From: Thermoplasmata archaeon | GTDB lineage: Archaea; Thermoplasmatota; Thermoplasmata; Lutacidiplasmatales; UBA184 | DNA: 64,000 nucleotides | Direction of reading: 5' to 3' | Assembly: GCA_022750155.1 (NCBI GenBank) | Contig: JAKIWG010000007.1 | Coordinates: 1-64,000, forward strand | Shown: positions 42,470-51,384 of the stretch, in pieces | Layout of the letters: every line of letters begins with the position of its first letter | Position numbering within the stretch: position 1 is the first letter of the stretch | Translations under genes and position numbers: made by a program | Notes under the pieces: model-generated | Database searches by the model: none | The model's input: only the letters and a program-made list of their open reading frames with translations | What the model was told of the DNA's origin: nothing

Positions 42470-42847
42470 CTAAGCGTCCTTCTTCGGGGCGGATTCCTTC
42501 TTGGCGGCGGGCTCCGGCGGGGGAGCGGCTTCGGCGGCGGCTCCGGGCGCGGCCTTGACGGCCTTCTCCTTCAGTCCGTTGCGCACGAGGATGTGCTCCC
42601 GGACGATCGATTTGGCGATCTCGACGCTCTGGTAGGTCACGGCGACCCCCTCGCTCTTCGCCATCCCATAGCGGGCATTCATCCTCTCGATGATGACCCG
42701 GTCCTTGGGGACCTTGACGAGCTTGGCGAACTCGACCCGAACGGTGTCCCGGGTGGGCGTGGCGGCGAGCCCGTGGCCGATCTCGAAGCGGTATTCGACG
42801 CGTTTGAGGAGGGGGTTCGGGCGCTCCTCCAGGATCTTAAGCTCCAA
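42470..42847 (-). CDS. rps24e: 30S ribosomal protein S24e
   Basis: 125 residues. Typical start LKILEERPNPLLKRVEYRFE and core VRVEFAKLVKVPKDRVIIER; the family is usually about 100 residues. The last 28 residues are a low-complexity Ala/Pro/Lys tail. It overlaps the preceding dephospho-CoA kinase gene by 11 bases. Confidence 0.93.
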   Translation of the reverse strand: MELKILEERPNPLLKRVEYRFEIGHGLAATPTRDTVRVEFAKLVKVPKDRVIIERMNARYGMAKSEGVAVTYQSVEIAKSIVREHILVRNGLKEKAVKAAPGAAAEAAPPPEPAAKKESAPKKDA

Positions 42848-43370
42848 GGTCGACCCTCCGAAGTTCCATCTGTGCGATGAGCCCGCGTACGTGTTCCTTC
42901 GTCACGGCGTCGACCGCTACGAAGGAGACCCCCGCACCCGGGATACCGTATATAACGGTGGCCCCGAGCGGCATCGATTCGACGAGCGCGAGCGACCCGA
43001 GGTCCTCTTCTCCGTCGACTTCGACGAGCCCGCCGCCATCGTGGATCGTCTCGCGGATCGCCCGACGCAGTCGTTCGGTGAGCATCCCCGCGGGGTTGCG
43101 GACCTTCACGAGCCGTCGCTGGGCGAGCGGGGCAAAGACGGCGCAGTCGACCGGCTCGTGGCGTCTCGTCTTCAGGTCGACGACCCCGATGAACGGGGGG
43201 TGGTCCAACCGGATCGCGTCGGCCGTGACCCGGTCGCCGCACGCCGCGAAGTTCGGCAGGGCGCGGATCCGCCGGTCGGCGTCGGCCCCGCTGTACACGG
43301 GTCCATAGCGTTCCGCGAAGGTCGAACGCAGGGCTTCAGGGACGACCCAGACCCGTTCTTCACTTGACAC
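42837..43370 (-). CDS. GTP-dependent dephospho-CoA kinase (DUF359)
   Basis: 177 residues. The conserved DUF359 motifs are present: ALPNFAACGDRVTADAIRLD and HPPFIGVVDLKTRR, then VRNPAGMLT and GEEDLGSLALV with acidic residues that act in catalysis. It phosphorylates dephospho-CoA with GTP, the last step of archaeal coenzyme A synthesis. It sits between Spt4 and S24e, a conserved archaeal arrangement, with short overlaps at both ends. Confidence 0.9.
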   Translation of the reverse strand: MSSEERVWVVPEALRSTFAERYGPVYSGADADRRIRALPNFAACGDRVTADAIRLDHPPFIGVVDLKTRRHEPVDCAVFAPLAQRRLVKVRNPAGMLTERLRRAIRETIHDGGGLVEVDGEEDLGSLALVESMPLGATVIYGIPGAGVSFVAVDAVTKEHVRGLIAQMELRRVDLGA

Positions 43371-43545
43371 GGAGCGCGTACCGCCCGCTGGCGTGGATGC
43401 CCATCTTGCGGGCGATCTCGGACTTCTCCGGGTCGAGGACCAACAGGTAGCCCTGCCACTCGCGGGAGACCTCCCCGCCGCAGCGGGGGCACTTGTTCTG
43501 GTCGGTGATCGAATTGCAGGTCTTGCACGCCTTCCAGCTGATCAT
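43360..43545 (-). CDS. spt4: Transcription elongation factor Spt4
   Basis: 61 residues. Zinc ribbon CKTCNSI and CPRCGG, then SREWQGYLLVLDPEKSEIAR, diagnostic for archaeal Spt4 (formerly RpoE''). Pairs with Spt5 to raise RNA polymerase processivity. Its ATG overlaps the stop of Rpo7 by 4 bases. Confidence 0.95.
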   Translation of the reverse strand: MISWKACKTCNSITDQNKCPRCGGEVSREWQGYLLVLDPEKSEIARKMGIHASGRYALRVK

Positions 43546-44201
43546 GCGGTGCCTCCCGTGGGGGCTGCCTTCGCGGCCGCGGCGGGTTTCGCGGCGGGAA
43601 CCGCCTTACCGGCCGCTTCCTTCTTCACGGGCTTCTTTCCGCCCTTGTCCTCGGCCTTCTTGTGGGCTTCCTGGATCCACTCGAGGCGGCCCAGGCCCGG
43701 CTGTCGCATGGTGAGCCCAATGCGGCTGTCGCGGGGGGAGATCTCGGAGAGGGAGAGCGAGACGACGCGCGCTCGCACCTTGTAGCCGACCTTGAGATCC
43801 TTCTTGGTCTCGACCCCGACCAACCGCTGGTTGTGTTCGTCGATGTTGACCCGGTCGTCCATGATCTGGCTGACGTGCAACAGGCCGTCCAACGGGCCGA
43901 ACCTCACGAACGCGCCGAACTTGCGGATCTCGACCACGGCGCCTTCGACGACCTCCTGGATCTCTGGGCGGAAGAGGAGGGCCTGGTACTCGACCTCCTG
44001 GTAGACCCCGCCATCGCCGTGGATGATGTGACCCTCACCCAACGGCCGGACCTCCTGGATCATGACGGTCAGGTTCTGTCCGTCGACGAGCTTCCCCTCG
44101 AACTGCTGCTGGGCGAGTTCGGTCAGGACCGTCTCGAGCTTCGGCCCGAGCCGCTCCGGAGGGATCCGTACGACGTCCCTCCGATGGTCGAGATAGTACA
44201 T
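43542..44201 (-). CDS. rpo7: DNA-directed RNA polymerase subunit Rpo7 (RpoE1)
   Basis: 219 residues from the ATG at 44201, placed by a TATA box 27 bases upstream. N-terminal stalk domain MYYLDHRRDVVRIPPERLG and EGKLVDGQNLTVMIQEV, then an S1-like RNA-binding domain (EIRKFGAFVRFGPLDGLLHV, VRARVVSLSLSEISPRDSRI). It pairs with Rpo4 as the polymerase stalk. A 30-residue Lys/Ala/Pro tail extends beyond the normal end (family about 185). First gene of the operon. Confidence 0.95.
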   Translation of the reverse strand: MYYLDHRRDVVRIPPERLGPKLETVLTELAQQQFEGKLVDGQNLTVMIQEVRPLGEGHIIHGDGGVYQEVEYQALLFRPEIQEVVEGAVVEIRKFGAFVRFGPLDGLLHVSQIMDDRVNIDEHNQRLVGVETKKDLKVGYKVRARVVSLSLSEISPRDSRIGLTMRQPGLGRLEWIQEAHKKAEDKGGKKPVKKEAAGKAVPAAKPAAAAKAAPTGGTA

Positions 44202-44224
44202 GCGCTCGCGCCGAGCGGGGCCCG

Positions 44225-44231
44225 CTATAAG
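44225..44231 (-). promoter_or_regulatory. TATA box of the Rpo7 operon
   Basis: CTTATAG on the minus strand, centred 27 bases upstream of the Rpo7 ATG. It fits a leaderless operon transcript. Confidence 0.7.
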
Positions 44232-44262
44232 ATGATTGCTAATGCGGCAGGCGCCGGCCGGT

Positions 44263-45282
44263 TCAGTGCCCGATTCCGAGCGCCCGGTCGGTGATGGCGA
44301 TGGACGTCCGGGCGTCCGGGGCGAGGTCGAACATCGCACGGATCGCGTCGACGTTCTCCGGCACCACGATCGACTCCTGGTGGATCGCCTGGAAGAAGTA
44401 CAGTTCCCGTCCATCGACCCGGATCCCGTTCTCCCAGAGGACCCCTTCCATCATGTCGGAGCCGCCCCTCGCGCGGTCCTTCGCGAACTCCATCACCTGG
44501 GGGGTACCGTCCACGTGCTCCCAGGCACTGAAGACATGGAACCTCGGGGTCTCCCGGAACGCCTCGACGACCGCCTGCGCCCCCGGGGGGGCGGTCTTCA
44601 GCCGAACGTGGTTCACGTGCACGTGCATCAGGGTGGTCGGGACGACCACCGCGGTCGTGGCGATCGAGAGGTCCGGGAAGATCGTCTGCACATCGGGCCC
44701 GTGGTGGGAGGGAAGCGTGAAGGTCGGCATGATCCCGTTGATGGGTCCCCGACCCGATTCTGCAGGGTCGGCGGCGCGACGGACGATCGTCGCTTCCCAC
44801 GATTCCACGCCCCAACGGGAGGTCAGCACGGAGGCGGCCCGTGAAAGTCCCGTCGTGTTGCACGAGACCACGCGGACCCGACGCTTCCCTTTCGAGCGGG
44901 GGTAGTTGCCGAGCGCGTTGAACGACGCCTCCGCGATCGCGGCCTTCTCTCCTCCCTGGAAGATCGCCCGGATGTTCGCGGCGTCGTAGAGCTTGAGATT
45001 CTCCCGGCCGATCTTCTCCGGGGCCGCGTCGACGACGACGTCGGCCTGCTGGAGCATCTCGGGGACCGTTCCGGCCGTGGCGATCCCCGCGGCGTCGAAC
45101 TCGGACTTCTTTCCCTCGCCGGCGATGAACAGCTTGTATCCCTTGGCGACCGCCCGGTCCGCCTCGTAGTTGGGGCGGGTCTTCGAGACCCCGACCAGGA
45201 CCATGTCCTGCTGGGCCGCCACGGCATCGGCGACACGCTTTCCGATGGTACCGTATCCATTGACCGCGACACGGACCGTCAT
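44263..45282 (-). CDS. gap: Glyceraldehyde-3-phosphate dehydrogenase, archaeal type II
   Basis: 339 residues from the ATG at 45282; the longer upstream ORF is antisense to the acyl-CoA dehydrogenase. NAD(P)-binding start VRVAVNGYGTIGKRVADAV, catalytic Cys141 in SCNTTGLSR, and a C-terminal half typical of archaeal Gap (TTLMHVHVNHVRLK, QESIVVPENVDAIRA). It interconverts glyceraldehyde-3-phosphate and 1,3-bisphosphoglycerate, chiefly in gluconeogenesis in many archaea. Convergently neighboured by the Rpo7 operon on the left (same strand) and divergent from the acyl-CoA dehydrogenase. Confidence 0.95.
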   Translation of the reverse strand: MTVRVAVNGYGTIGKRVADAVAAQQDMVLVGVSKTRPNYEADRAVAKGYKLFIAGEGKKSEFDAAGIATAGTVPEMLQQADVVVDAAPEKIGRENLKLYDAANIRAIFQGGEKAAIAEASFNALGNYPRSKGKRRVRVVSCNTTGLSRAASVLTSRWGVESWEATIVRRAADPAESGRGPINGIMPTFTLPSHHGPDVQTIFPDLSIATTAVVVPTTLMHVHVNHVRLKTAPPGAQAVVEAFRETPRFHVFSAWEHVDGTPQVMEFAKDRARGGSDMMEGVLWENGIRVDGRELYFFQAIHQESIVVPENVDAIRAMFDLAPDARTSIAITDRALGIGH

Positions 45283-45370
45283 TCGGGCCGACGAAACCGA
45301 CCGACGGTTAAAGGGGTGCCGGGCTCGGTAGGCGGCCTCCTGTGACCCGGTCGATGGGGGCGCCGTGGCC

Positions 45371-45377
45371 GATATAG
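45371..45377 (+). promoter_or_regulatory. TATA box of the acyl-CoA dehydrogenase gene
   Basis: GATATAG, about 30-36 bases before the ATG at 45407. It supports the chosen start rather than the upstream GTG at 45365. Confidence 0.5.
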
Positions 45378-45406
45378 GCGAGAGCCGGTCTGGCGCTCGG
45401 ACGGCT

Positions 45407-46597
45407 ATGGATTTCGAACTCACCGACGAGGAGAAGGCGTTCCACGGAGCCGTCCGAAAGTTTGGGGACCGCGTACTGCGTCCCCACGAGCGCCAGATCG
45501 ACGCCGAAGGGCGGATCCCGGACGAAGTACTGTCGGAGATGGCCCGCCTGGGACTGCTCGCCATGCCGGTCTCGACCGAGTTTGGTGGGATGGGCGCTTC
45601 GGCGGTGCTCACCGAACTCGCCGCCGAGGAGATCGGCCGGGGAGACTTCTCGATGGCCACGGCCGTCTTCTTCCTGCTCGAAGCGGGGTGGGGGTACATT
45701 CTCGACCGCCACGGGACCGAGAGTGCCAAACGAGCGGTGCTCCCCGCCGTATGCTCGGGCAAGGCGTTCCTGGGGATCGCGACCACCGAGCCGTCCGGGG
45801 GGAGCGACCTCGCCAACATGCGGACGCGCTCACGAAGGGAGGCCGATGGCTTCTCGATCCGTGGGGAGAAGGCGTTCCTCTCCGGGGTCGACGAGGCCAA
45901 GCGACTGGGCGGGGGCCACCTCACCCTGACCCGGGCCGAAGAGGGGGGGTTCAACTTCCTCTACGTTCCGACCGTCTCGGAGGGGGCGACCACCCAGAAG
46001 TTCCAGAACATGGGGCGAATGGGGATCTCCACCGGGGCGATCACCTACGACGGGGTCCGGGTCCCTCGTTCCTACCTGATCGGCGAGGAGGGCAAGGGCT
46101 TCGGATGCGCGATCGAGGGGTTCACCGTCGCGCGCACCTTCGTTTCGGCGGCGTGTGTCGGTGCCGCCGAGCGGGCCCTCGAGACCGGGATCGCCTACAT
46201 CAAGGAGCGACAGGTCTTTGGCCAAGCGCTCGGCAAGTTCGAGGCGATCCAGTTCGAGCTCGTCGACCTGTGGGTGCAGGTCGAGGCCGTCAAGTGGCAG
46301 TGCCGACGGGCGGCGTGGCTGCTCGACCGCTACACGCTGCGCGGCGACGACAGCCACCGGGGAGAGGTCGAACGGGCCGTCGCCGCGGTCAAGCTGACCG
46401 CGCCCCCCATCGCGTTCGAGGCGGTCAAACGGGTCATGATGTGGTTCGGGGCGGCCGGCTACACGAAGGATGTGGGCCTCGAGCTCGGTCTCCGGGGGGT
46501 CATGAGCTACCTCGTCGGCGCCGAGGGAGGGCTCAACGTGATGCGAATGATCCTGGGTCGGGAACTGCTCGGGAAAGAGTTCCTGCCGTACAAGTGA
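45407..46597 (+). CDS. Acyl-CoA dehydrogenase
   Basis: 396 residues. FAD-binding and catalytic features: GIATTEPSGGSDLANM (substrate/FAD loop), FLYVPTVSEG, KERQVFGQALGKFEAIQFEL (Arg/Phe FAD contacts), and VKRVMMWFGAAGYTKDVGLE near the C-terminus with a Glu close to the position of the medium-chain catalytic base. It oxidises acyl-CoA to enoyl-CoA and passes electrons to ETF. The substrate could be a fatty, branched-chain or aromatic acyl-CoA. Thirteen bases before thiL on the same strand. Confidence 0.93.
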   Translation: MDFELTDEEKAFHGAVRKFGDRVLRPHERQIDAEGRIPDEVLSEMARLGLLAMPVSTEFGGMGASAVLTELAAEEIGRGDFSMATAVFFLLEAGWGYILDRHGTESAKRAVLPAVCSGKAFLGIATTEPSGGSDLANMRTRSRREADGFSIRGEKAFLSGVDEAKRLGGGHLTLTRAEEGGFNFLYVPTVSEGATTQKFQNMGRMGISTGAITYDGVRVPRSYLIGEEGKGFGCAIEGFTVARTFVSAACVGAAERALETGIAYIKERQVFGQALGKFEAIQFELVDLWVQVEAVKWQCRRAAWLLDRYTLRGDDSHRGEVERAVAAVKLTAPPIAFEAVKRVMMWFGAAGYTKDVGLELGLRGVMSYLVGAEGGLNVMRMILGRELLGKEFLPYK

Positions 46598-46610
46598 AGG
46601 GAGGTCCAGG

Positions 46611-47618
46611 ATGGTCCGTCGGGCCAGCGGCCGGCCCCGCCTATTCCCCGAGCGAGAATTCCACCGTTGGTTGCGCACGCTGGTCCCCTCGGGGGGCACC
46701 GGGCTCCTCGCGATGGGCGACGACGTCGCCGCGCTGCCCCTCGACCGCGGACGAACCCTCCTCCTGACGACCGATGCCCTCTCGGAAGGGACGCATTTCC
46801 TCGGACGATCGCCGGCCGACGCCGTGGGCGCCGCGGCGATCCACGCCAGCCTGAGCGACCTCGCGGCGAAGGGAGGGCGACCGATCGCCGCCCTGCTGGA
46901 CCTTCTCCTTCCCCCCCGAACCCCCATGGCGTGGGCTCAGGGCGTCGCGCGGGGAGCGCAGAAGGCCGCCGCCGAGTTCGGAATCCAGCTCGTGGGAGGG
47001 GACACGAAGCCCTCGGCCGGCCGCTCGGTCGTCGGCACGCTGGTAGGCATCGGTTCCCGACAGCTCGCGCCGCGCTCGGCGGCAAGACCCGGGGACCTCC
47101 TCGTCACCACCGGAGTGGTCGGCCAGGGCGGGGCGGCCGCGCTGCCCCTGACCCGAACCCGGAGACCCGCGACCCGGGAACTCCGAGAGCTTCTCCGGAT
47201 CCGCCCGCGGCTCGAGGAGGGTAGTGCTCTCGTCCGCTCCGTGCATGCGATGCTCGACACCTCCGACGGGATCCTCGAGGCGTCCACTCTCCTCGCGGAG
47301 GCGAGCGGCGTGGGCGTGGCCATCGACTGGGACCGGCTTCCTCTCGACCGGAGGCTCCACGCGGCCCACCTCTCCCCCTCCACCCGCCTCGAACTCGCGT
47401 TCTTCGGCGGGGATTATGAACTCCTGGCCGCCCTTCCCGCCCGTTCCTTGCCCTCGGCGCTCCGAGCGCTCCGACGAATCGGAACGGAGCTCACCGTCGT
47501 CGGCCAGGTCGAAGCGGGCCGGGGCGTGCGGCTCCTCCAGGACGGGACGTCTCGGCGGATGCGGTCCGCCGGGTGGGATCCGTTCGCCCGCCCCCGACCG
47601 GCGCCCGGCCGCCACTGA
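46611..47618 (+). CDS. thiL: Thiamine-monophosphate kinase ThiL
   Basis: 335 residues. AIR-synthase-like fold with MGDDVAALPLD (Mg-ATP aspartates), LLLTTDALSEGTHF, HASLSDLAAKGGRPIAALL, QLVGGDTKPS and MLDTSDGILEAS. It phosphorylates thiamine monophosphate to thiamine diphosphate in the cytoplasm. Co-directional with the acyl-CoA dehydrogenase and the following ABC exporter. Confidence 0.93.
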   Translation: MVRRASGRPRLFPEREFHRWLRTLVPSGGTGLLAMGDDVAALPLDRGRTLLLTTDALSEGTHFLGRSPADAVGAAAIHASLSDLAAKGGRPIAALLDLLLPPRTPMAWAQGVARGAQKAAAEFGIQLVGGDTKPSAGRSVVGTLVGIGSRQLAPRSAARPGDLLVTTGVVGQGGAAALPLTRTRRPATRELRELLRIRPRLEEGSALVRSVHAMLDTSDGILEASTLLAEASGVGVAIDWDRLPLDRRLHAAHLSPSTRLELAFFGGDYELLAALPARSLPSALRALRRIGTELTVVGQVEAGRGVRLLQDGTSRRMRSAGWDPFARPRPAPGRH

Positions 47619-47663
47619 CGCGCTCCTCGGCATCCTTTTCCGACCCGCACCTTGGCGGACGGG

Positions 47664-48584
47664 ATGGACGCCCTCATCGCCGACCACGTCAGCAAGCGCT
47701 ACTCCGGCGGGGACCGGGGCAAGCTCGCACTCCAGGACGTGGACCTTTCGATCCCCAAAGGGTGCCTGTTCGCTTTTCTCGGGCGGAACGGCGCGGGCAA
47801 GACGACGTTCATCAAGATCGCCGCCACGCTCCTCGTGCCTACCCACGGGGAGGTCCGGCTGTTCGGACACGATGTCGTCCGGGAGCCCGAGCGCGTCCGA
47901 CCGCTCATCGCCCTCGTCCCCCAGGAGGGCAAGCCGTTCTACCACCTGACGCCGCGCGAGCACGTCTACGAGTACCTCCGCGTCCGCGGGGCGACCCGGG
48001 AGTCGGCGCTCACGCGGACGGAGGAGATCCTCCATGCCATGGGCCTCATGGGCGTGGCGAATGAACCCAACCTTCGCCTGAGCGGCGGCATGCAGCAGCG
48101 GGCCCTCGTCGCCACGATCCTCGCCACGGAGGCGCCGTTCCTCTTCCTCGACGAACCGACGCTGGGCATGGACCCGTTCGCACGCCGACAGGTCTGGGAG
48201 GTCATCCGGCGGGCCGCTCGCAAGGGTTCCACGGTCCTGCTCACGACCCACTACCTCGACGAGGCGGAGCAGCTCTCCGACGAGCTCGCGGTGATCGATG
48301 GGGGCAAGGTCCTCTATCGGGGGACGGCGGAGAAGCTCAAGCTCACCCTCGGACGCGAGGTCCGCCTCCAGTTCTCCGGGGGCTTCACCTCGGAGGAGCT
48401 CCGCGAGTTCGGGCGGGTATTCTCCGACCGGAACCGCCTGACCCTGCTGACCACCCGGGCCCAGGTCCGGAGTCTGACGGAGATGGCGCTCGAGCGGGGG
48501 AGCGAGGTCGTCGTCGGCCCGGTGACGCTCGAGGAGGCGTTCCTCGAGCTCGTCGGGAAGGGGATCGAGGAGGACGAAGCATGA
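47664..48584 (+). CDS. ABC-2-type exporter, ATP-binding subunit
   Basis: 306 residues from the ATG at 47664. Walker A GRNGAGKTT, Q-loop VPQEGKPFY, signature LSGGMQQR, Walker B FLFLDEPTLGMD and H-loop TTHYLDEAEQ. The C-terminal 80 residues are the extended domain common in drug- and lipid-type exporters. It couples ATP hydrolysis to export by the permease encoded next, whose ATG overlaps the stop by 4 bases. Substrate unknown. Confidence 0.93.
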   Translation: MDALIADHVSKRYSGGDRGKLALQDVDLSIPKGCLFAFLGRNGAGKTTFIKIAATLLVPTHGEVRLFGHDVVREPERVRPLIALVPQEGKPFYHLTPREHVYEYLRVRGATRESALTRTEEILHAMGLMGVANEPNLRLSGGMQQRALVATILATEAPFLFLDEPTLGMDPFARRQVWEVIRRAARKGSTVLLTTHYLDEAEQLSDELAVIDGGKVLYRGTAEKLKLTLGREVRLQFSGGFTSEELREFGRVFSDRNRLTLLTTRAQVRSLTEMALERGSEVVVGPVTLEEAFLELVGKGIEEDEA

Positions 48585-49345
48585 GCATCGCCTCCCAGCT
48601 GCGCGCCGCCGGCCACATCTGCTACTTCAACGGGATCATCCCGTTGTGGCGCTCACCGCTGCTCATCGCCGCGGTGTTCCTCACCCCGTTCAGCTTCCTG
48701 TTCTTCCTGCGGGTCATCTCCACGCCGGAGCTGTTCAAGTTCGGGGTCGTCGGGGGGATCCTGTTCACGGTCCTGTTCACCGGCAACGGCATGCTGAACG
48801 ATTGCGCCTACCTCCGCCTCGAGCGTCAGCTCCAGCAGATCTTCGTGGCGAGCCCGGTCCGACCGCTCTCCTACATCCTCGGCATGGCGCTCTCCGAGCT
48901 CGCGTTCACCCTCCCGGCGCTCGCGCTGTTCCTGGGGATCCTGTTCGTCGTCGTACCGTTCGGGGCGGCGGTGTTCGTCGCGCTCGTCGGCATCGTGCTG
49001 CTGACCTGGCTGATGGCGACGTCGTTGGGGTTCCTCATCTCCACGTTCTTCCGTCAGCTTCGGGAGATCTGGCCGATCGGCACCCTCGTCTTCTCCCTGC
49101 TCGCCGTCCTCCCCCCGCTCTTCTACCCGGCGAGCCGGATCCCGTCGGGCTTCCAGTGGGTCGCCTTCCTCGCGCCGAGCACGTTCTCGGCCCAGCTCGC
49201 CGAGGCGGTCCTCGGCCTGAACCAGGGCAGCGCCCTCTCCCCGGCCTGGCTCAACGACCCGTGGTTCGACCTCGCCGGTCTCGTGGGGGCGACGGTCCTG
49301 TTCGGGGCGACGGCCGTCTACCTCGCCCGCTGGCGCGAGCCGTAG
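48581..49345 (+). CDS. ABC-2-type exporter, permease subunit
   Basis: 254 residues, six membrane segments. Typical ABC-2 pattern: first helix PLLIAAVFLTPFSFLFFLRV, cytoplasmic motif YLRLERQLQQIFVASPVRPL, and late helices ending LVGATVLFGATAVYLARWRE. Forms the exporter with the preceding ATPase (ATGA overlap). Substrate not assignable. Confidence 0.88.
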   Translation: MSIASQLRAAGHICYFNGIIPLWRSPLLIAAVFLTPFSFLFFLRVISTPELFKFGVVGGILFTVLFTGNGMLNDCAYLRLERQLQQIFVASPVRPLSYILGMALSELAFTLPALALFLGILFVVVPFGAAVFVALVGIVLLTWLMATSLGFLISTFFRQLREIWPIGTLVFSLLAVLPPLFYPASRIPSGFQWVAFLAPSTFSAQLAEAVLGLNQGSALSPAWLNDPWFDLAGLVGATVLFGATAVYLARWREP

Positions 49346-49445
49346 CGGGACCCGTCCCGGGAGCGTCGGGCGTGCGGCGTCATCGCACACTCGACGTTAG
49401 CCTCAAGTAGCCCACCCGGCGTGGCCGCCCCCGAAGGTGTTCCCG

Positions 49446-50708
49446 ATGGCCGACGACGCACAGGCAATCAATCCGTTCGAGACGGCGAAACGCCAAGTCG
49501 ATATCGTGGCCGACCTGCTCAAGCTCGACAACGGGAACCGGGAGATCCTCAAGCACCCGAAGCGCGAGCTGACCGTCAATTTCCCGGTCCGGATGGACGA
49601 CGGGCAGTACCGGGTCTACACCGGCTACCGGGTCCAGTACAACATGGCGCGCGGCCCGACCAAGGGCGGGATCCGCTACCACCCGGGGGTCACGCTCGAT
49701 GAGGTCCGCGCCCTCTCGGCGTGGATGACCTGGAAATGCGCGGTCGTCAACCTCCCCTACGGCGGGGCGAAGGGCGGCATCATCTGCGATCCGAAGCACA
49801 TGAGCAAGGGGGAGCTCGAGCGGCTGACCCGACGCTATGCGAGCGAGATCGCCCCGATCATCGGCCCGGAGATGGACATCCCCGCCCCGGACGTCTACAC
49901 CGACTCGCAGACGATGGCGTGGATCATGGATACCTACTCGATGCAGCGCGGCTACTCCGTCCCGGGCGTCGTGACGGGCAAACCGATCTCCCTCGGCGGG
50001 AGCGAGGGGCGCGGCGAGGCGACGGGGCGTGGGTGCGCCTACGTCATCCGGGAGGCGGCCGCCCACGCCGGCGTCAAGGTCCACGGCGGGTCCGTCGCGG
50101 TGCAGGGGTTCGGCAACGCCGGCAGCGTGGCCGCCAACATCCTCCATGACGAGCAGCACGCGAAGATCATCGCCGTCTCCGACTCCAAGGGCGGGATCCT
50201 GAACCCCGAGGGGTTCAATCCGCACGCCGTCGAGGAGCACAAGAAGAAGACCGGATCCGTCGTCGGGTTCCCCGGCTCGAAGCCGGTGACGAACGAGGAG
50301 ATCCTCGAGACGAAGTGCGACATCCTGGTCCCGGCCGCCCTCGAGAACCAGATCACCAAGCGCAACGCCGACAATATCCAGGCGAGGATCGTCGCCGAGG
50401 CCGCGAACGGCCCGACCCTCCCCGACGCGGACAAGACCCTCTACGAGAAGGGGATCACCGTGCTTCCCGACATCCTGGCGAACGCCGGGGGCGTGACGGT
50501 GAGCTACTTCGAGTGGGCCCAGGACATCCAGGGGTACTTCTGGGACCTCGAGGACGTCAACCGGCGCCTGGAGAAGGTCATGACCCAATCCTACGCGCAG
50601 GTCCACAAGACCGCGCTCGAGTACAAGGTGCACAACCGCACGGCCGCCTACGTCCTCGCGATCCAGCGGGTCGTCGACGCGATCAAGATCCGCGGGATCT
50701 ACCCGTAG
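49446..50708 (+). CDS. gdhA: Glutamate dehydrogenase
   Basis: 420 residues from the ATG at 49446; a GTG nine bases upstream is possible. Catalytic region GPTKGGIRYHPGV with MTWKCAVVNLPYGGAKGGI (catalytic Lys in PYGGAKGG context), then EMDIPAPDVYTD and the Rossmann motif VAVQGFGNAGSVAA. It interconverts glutamate and 2-oxoglutarate plus ammonia with NAD(P). Fits amino-acid use as a carbon and nitrogen source. Confidence 0.95.
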   Translation: MADDAQAINPFETAKRQVDIVADLLKLDNGNREILKHPKRELTVNFPVRMDDGQYRVYTGYRVQYNMARGPTKGGIRYHPGVTLDEVRALSAWMTWKCAVVNLPYGGAKGGIICDPKHMSKGELERLTRRYASEIAPIIGPEMDIPAPDVYTDSQTMAWIMDTYSMQRGYSVPGVVTGKPISLGGSEGRGEATGRGCAYVIREAAAHAGVKVHGGSVAVQGFGNAGSVAANILHDEQHAKIIAVSDSKGGILNPEGFNPHAVEEHKKKTGSVVGFPGSKPVTNEEILETKCDILVPAALENQITKRNADNIQARIVAEAANGPTLPDADKTLYEKGITVLPDILANAGGVTVSYFEWAQDIQGYFWDLEDVNRRLEKVMTQSYAQVHKTALEYKVHNRTAAYVLAIQRVVDAIKIRGIYP

Positions 50709-50756
50709 GCCCCGCGGTCGGCGCCCTCGATCAACCCCTTCCCTTCCCCCCTCTCC

Positions 50757-51374
50757 ATGCCCGATTTCCCCCGATGCCGCCGGACCGGCTGGGACGATGC
50801 CGACCGGTGGGCCGACTTCCTCGCCGAGCAGGTCACGCGCGCGGGCCGGGTCCCGGAAACGCTGGTGGCCCTGACCCGGGGGGGGTGGGTACCGGCCCGC
50901 CTTCTCGCCGACCGCCTCGGCCTCAAGCGGATCGTTTCGCTGCGGGCCCAGCACTGGGGCGTCACGGCCACGCCGAGCGGCAAGGCGGAGCTGACCGAGG
51001 GCCTCTCCGGGCCGGTGGAGGGGCAGACGGTCCTGGTGGTCGACGACATCACCGACACGGGAGAGAGTCTCGAGCTCGCGACGGCCCATGTGGCCTCGCA
51101 CGGGGCCCGCCGGGTCGAAAGCGCCACGTGTCTCCACATCAGCCACTCGCGGTTCGTCCCGACCTACCACGCCGAAACGATCGACCGGGACCACTGGGTC
51201 TGGGTCGTGTTCCCGTGGAACTATTGGGAGGACCTGCAAACCCTCGGACGACGGGCGTTCGAGGAGACGCACGACTTCGGGGCCGCCGCGAAGCTGCTTC
51301 AGGAACGCTGCGGATTTCCCACGACCCCGGCCGACGTCGAACGGGCCCTCCGGACCGGGGCCCGAGACCCGTAG
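50757..51374 (+). CDS. Type I phosphoribosyltransferase (xanthine/hypoxanthine type)
   Basis: 205 residues. The PRPP-binding motif VLVVDDITDTGESLELA is canonical; ALTRGGWVPARLLADRLG forms the PPi loop. A C-terminal FPWNYWEDLQTL segment recalls archaeal xanthine or hypoxanthine phosphoribosyltransferase-related proteins. It probably salvages a purine base to a nucleotide. It follows gdhA by 48 bases. Confidence 0.85.
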   Translation: MPDFPRCRRTGWDDADRWADFLAEQVTRAGRVPETLVALTRGGWVPARLLADRLGLKRIVSLRAQHWGVTATPSGKAELTEGLSGPVEGQTVLVVDDITDTGESLELATAHVASHGARRVESATCLHISHSRFVPTYHAETIDRDHWVWVVFPWNYWEDLQTLGRRAFEETHDFGAAAKLLQERCGFPTTPADVERALRTGARDP

Positions 51375-51384
51375 CGCTCCCCGG

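Noticed and set aside
45283-45954. Upstream extension of the GAPDH frame to 563 codons
   Set aside because: Antisense to the acyl-CoA dehydrogenase; the ATG at 45282 starts the normal NAD-binding motif.
46641-48251. A 536-codon minus-strand frame over thiL and the ABC ATPase
   Set aside because: Antisense to well-supported genes with noise-like composition.
49380-51272. A 630-codon minus-strand frame over gdhA
   Set aside because: Antisense shadow of glutamate dehydrogenase; no domain seen.
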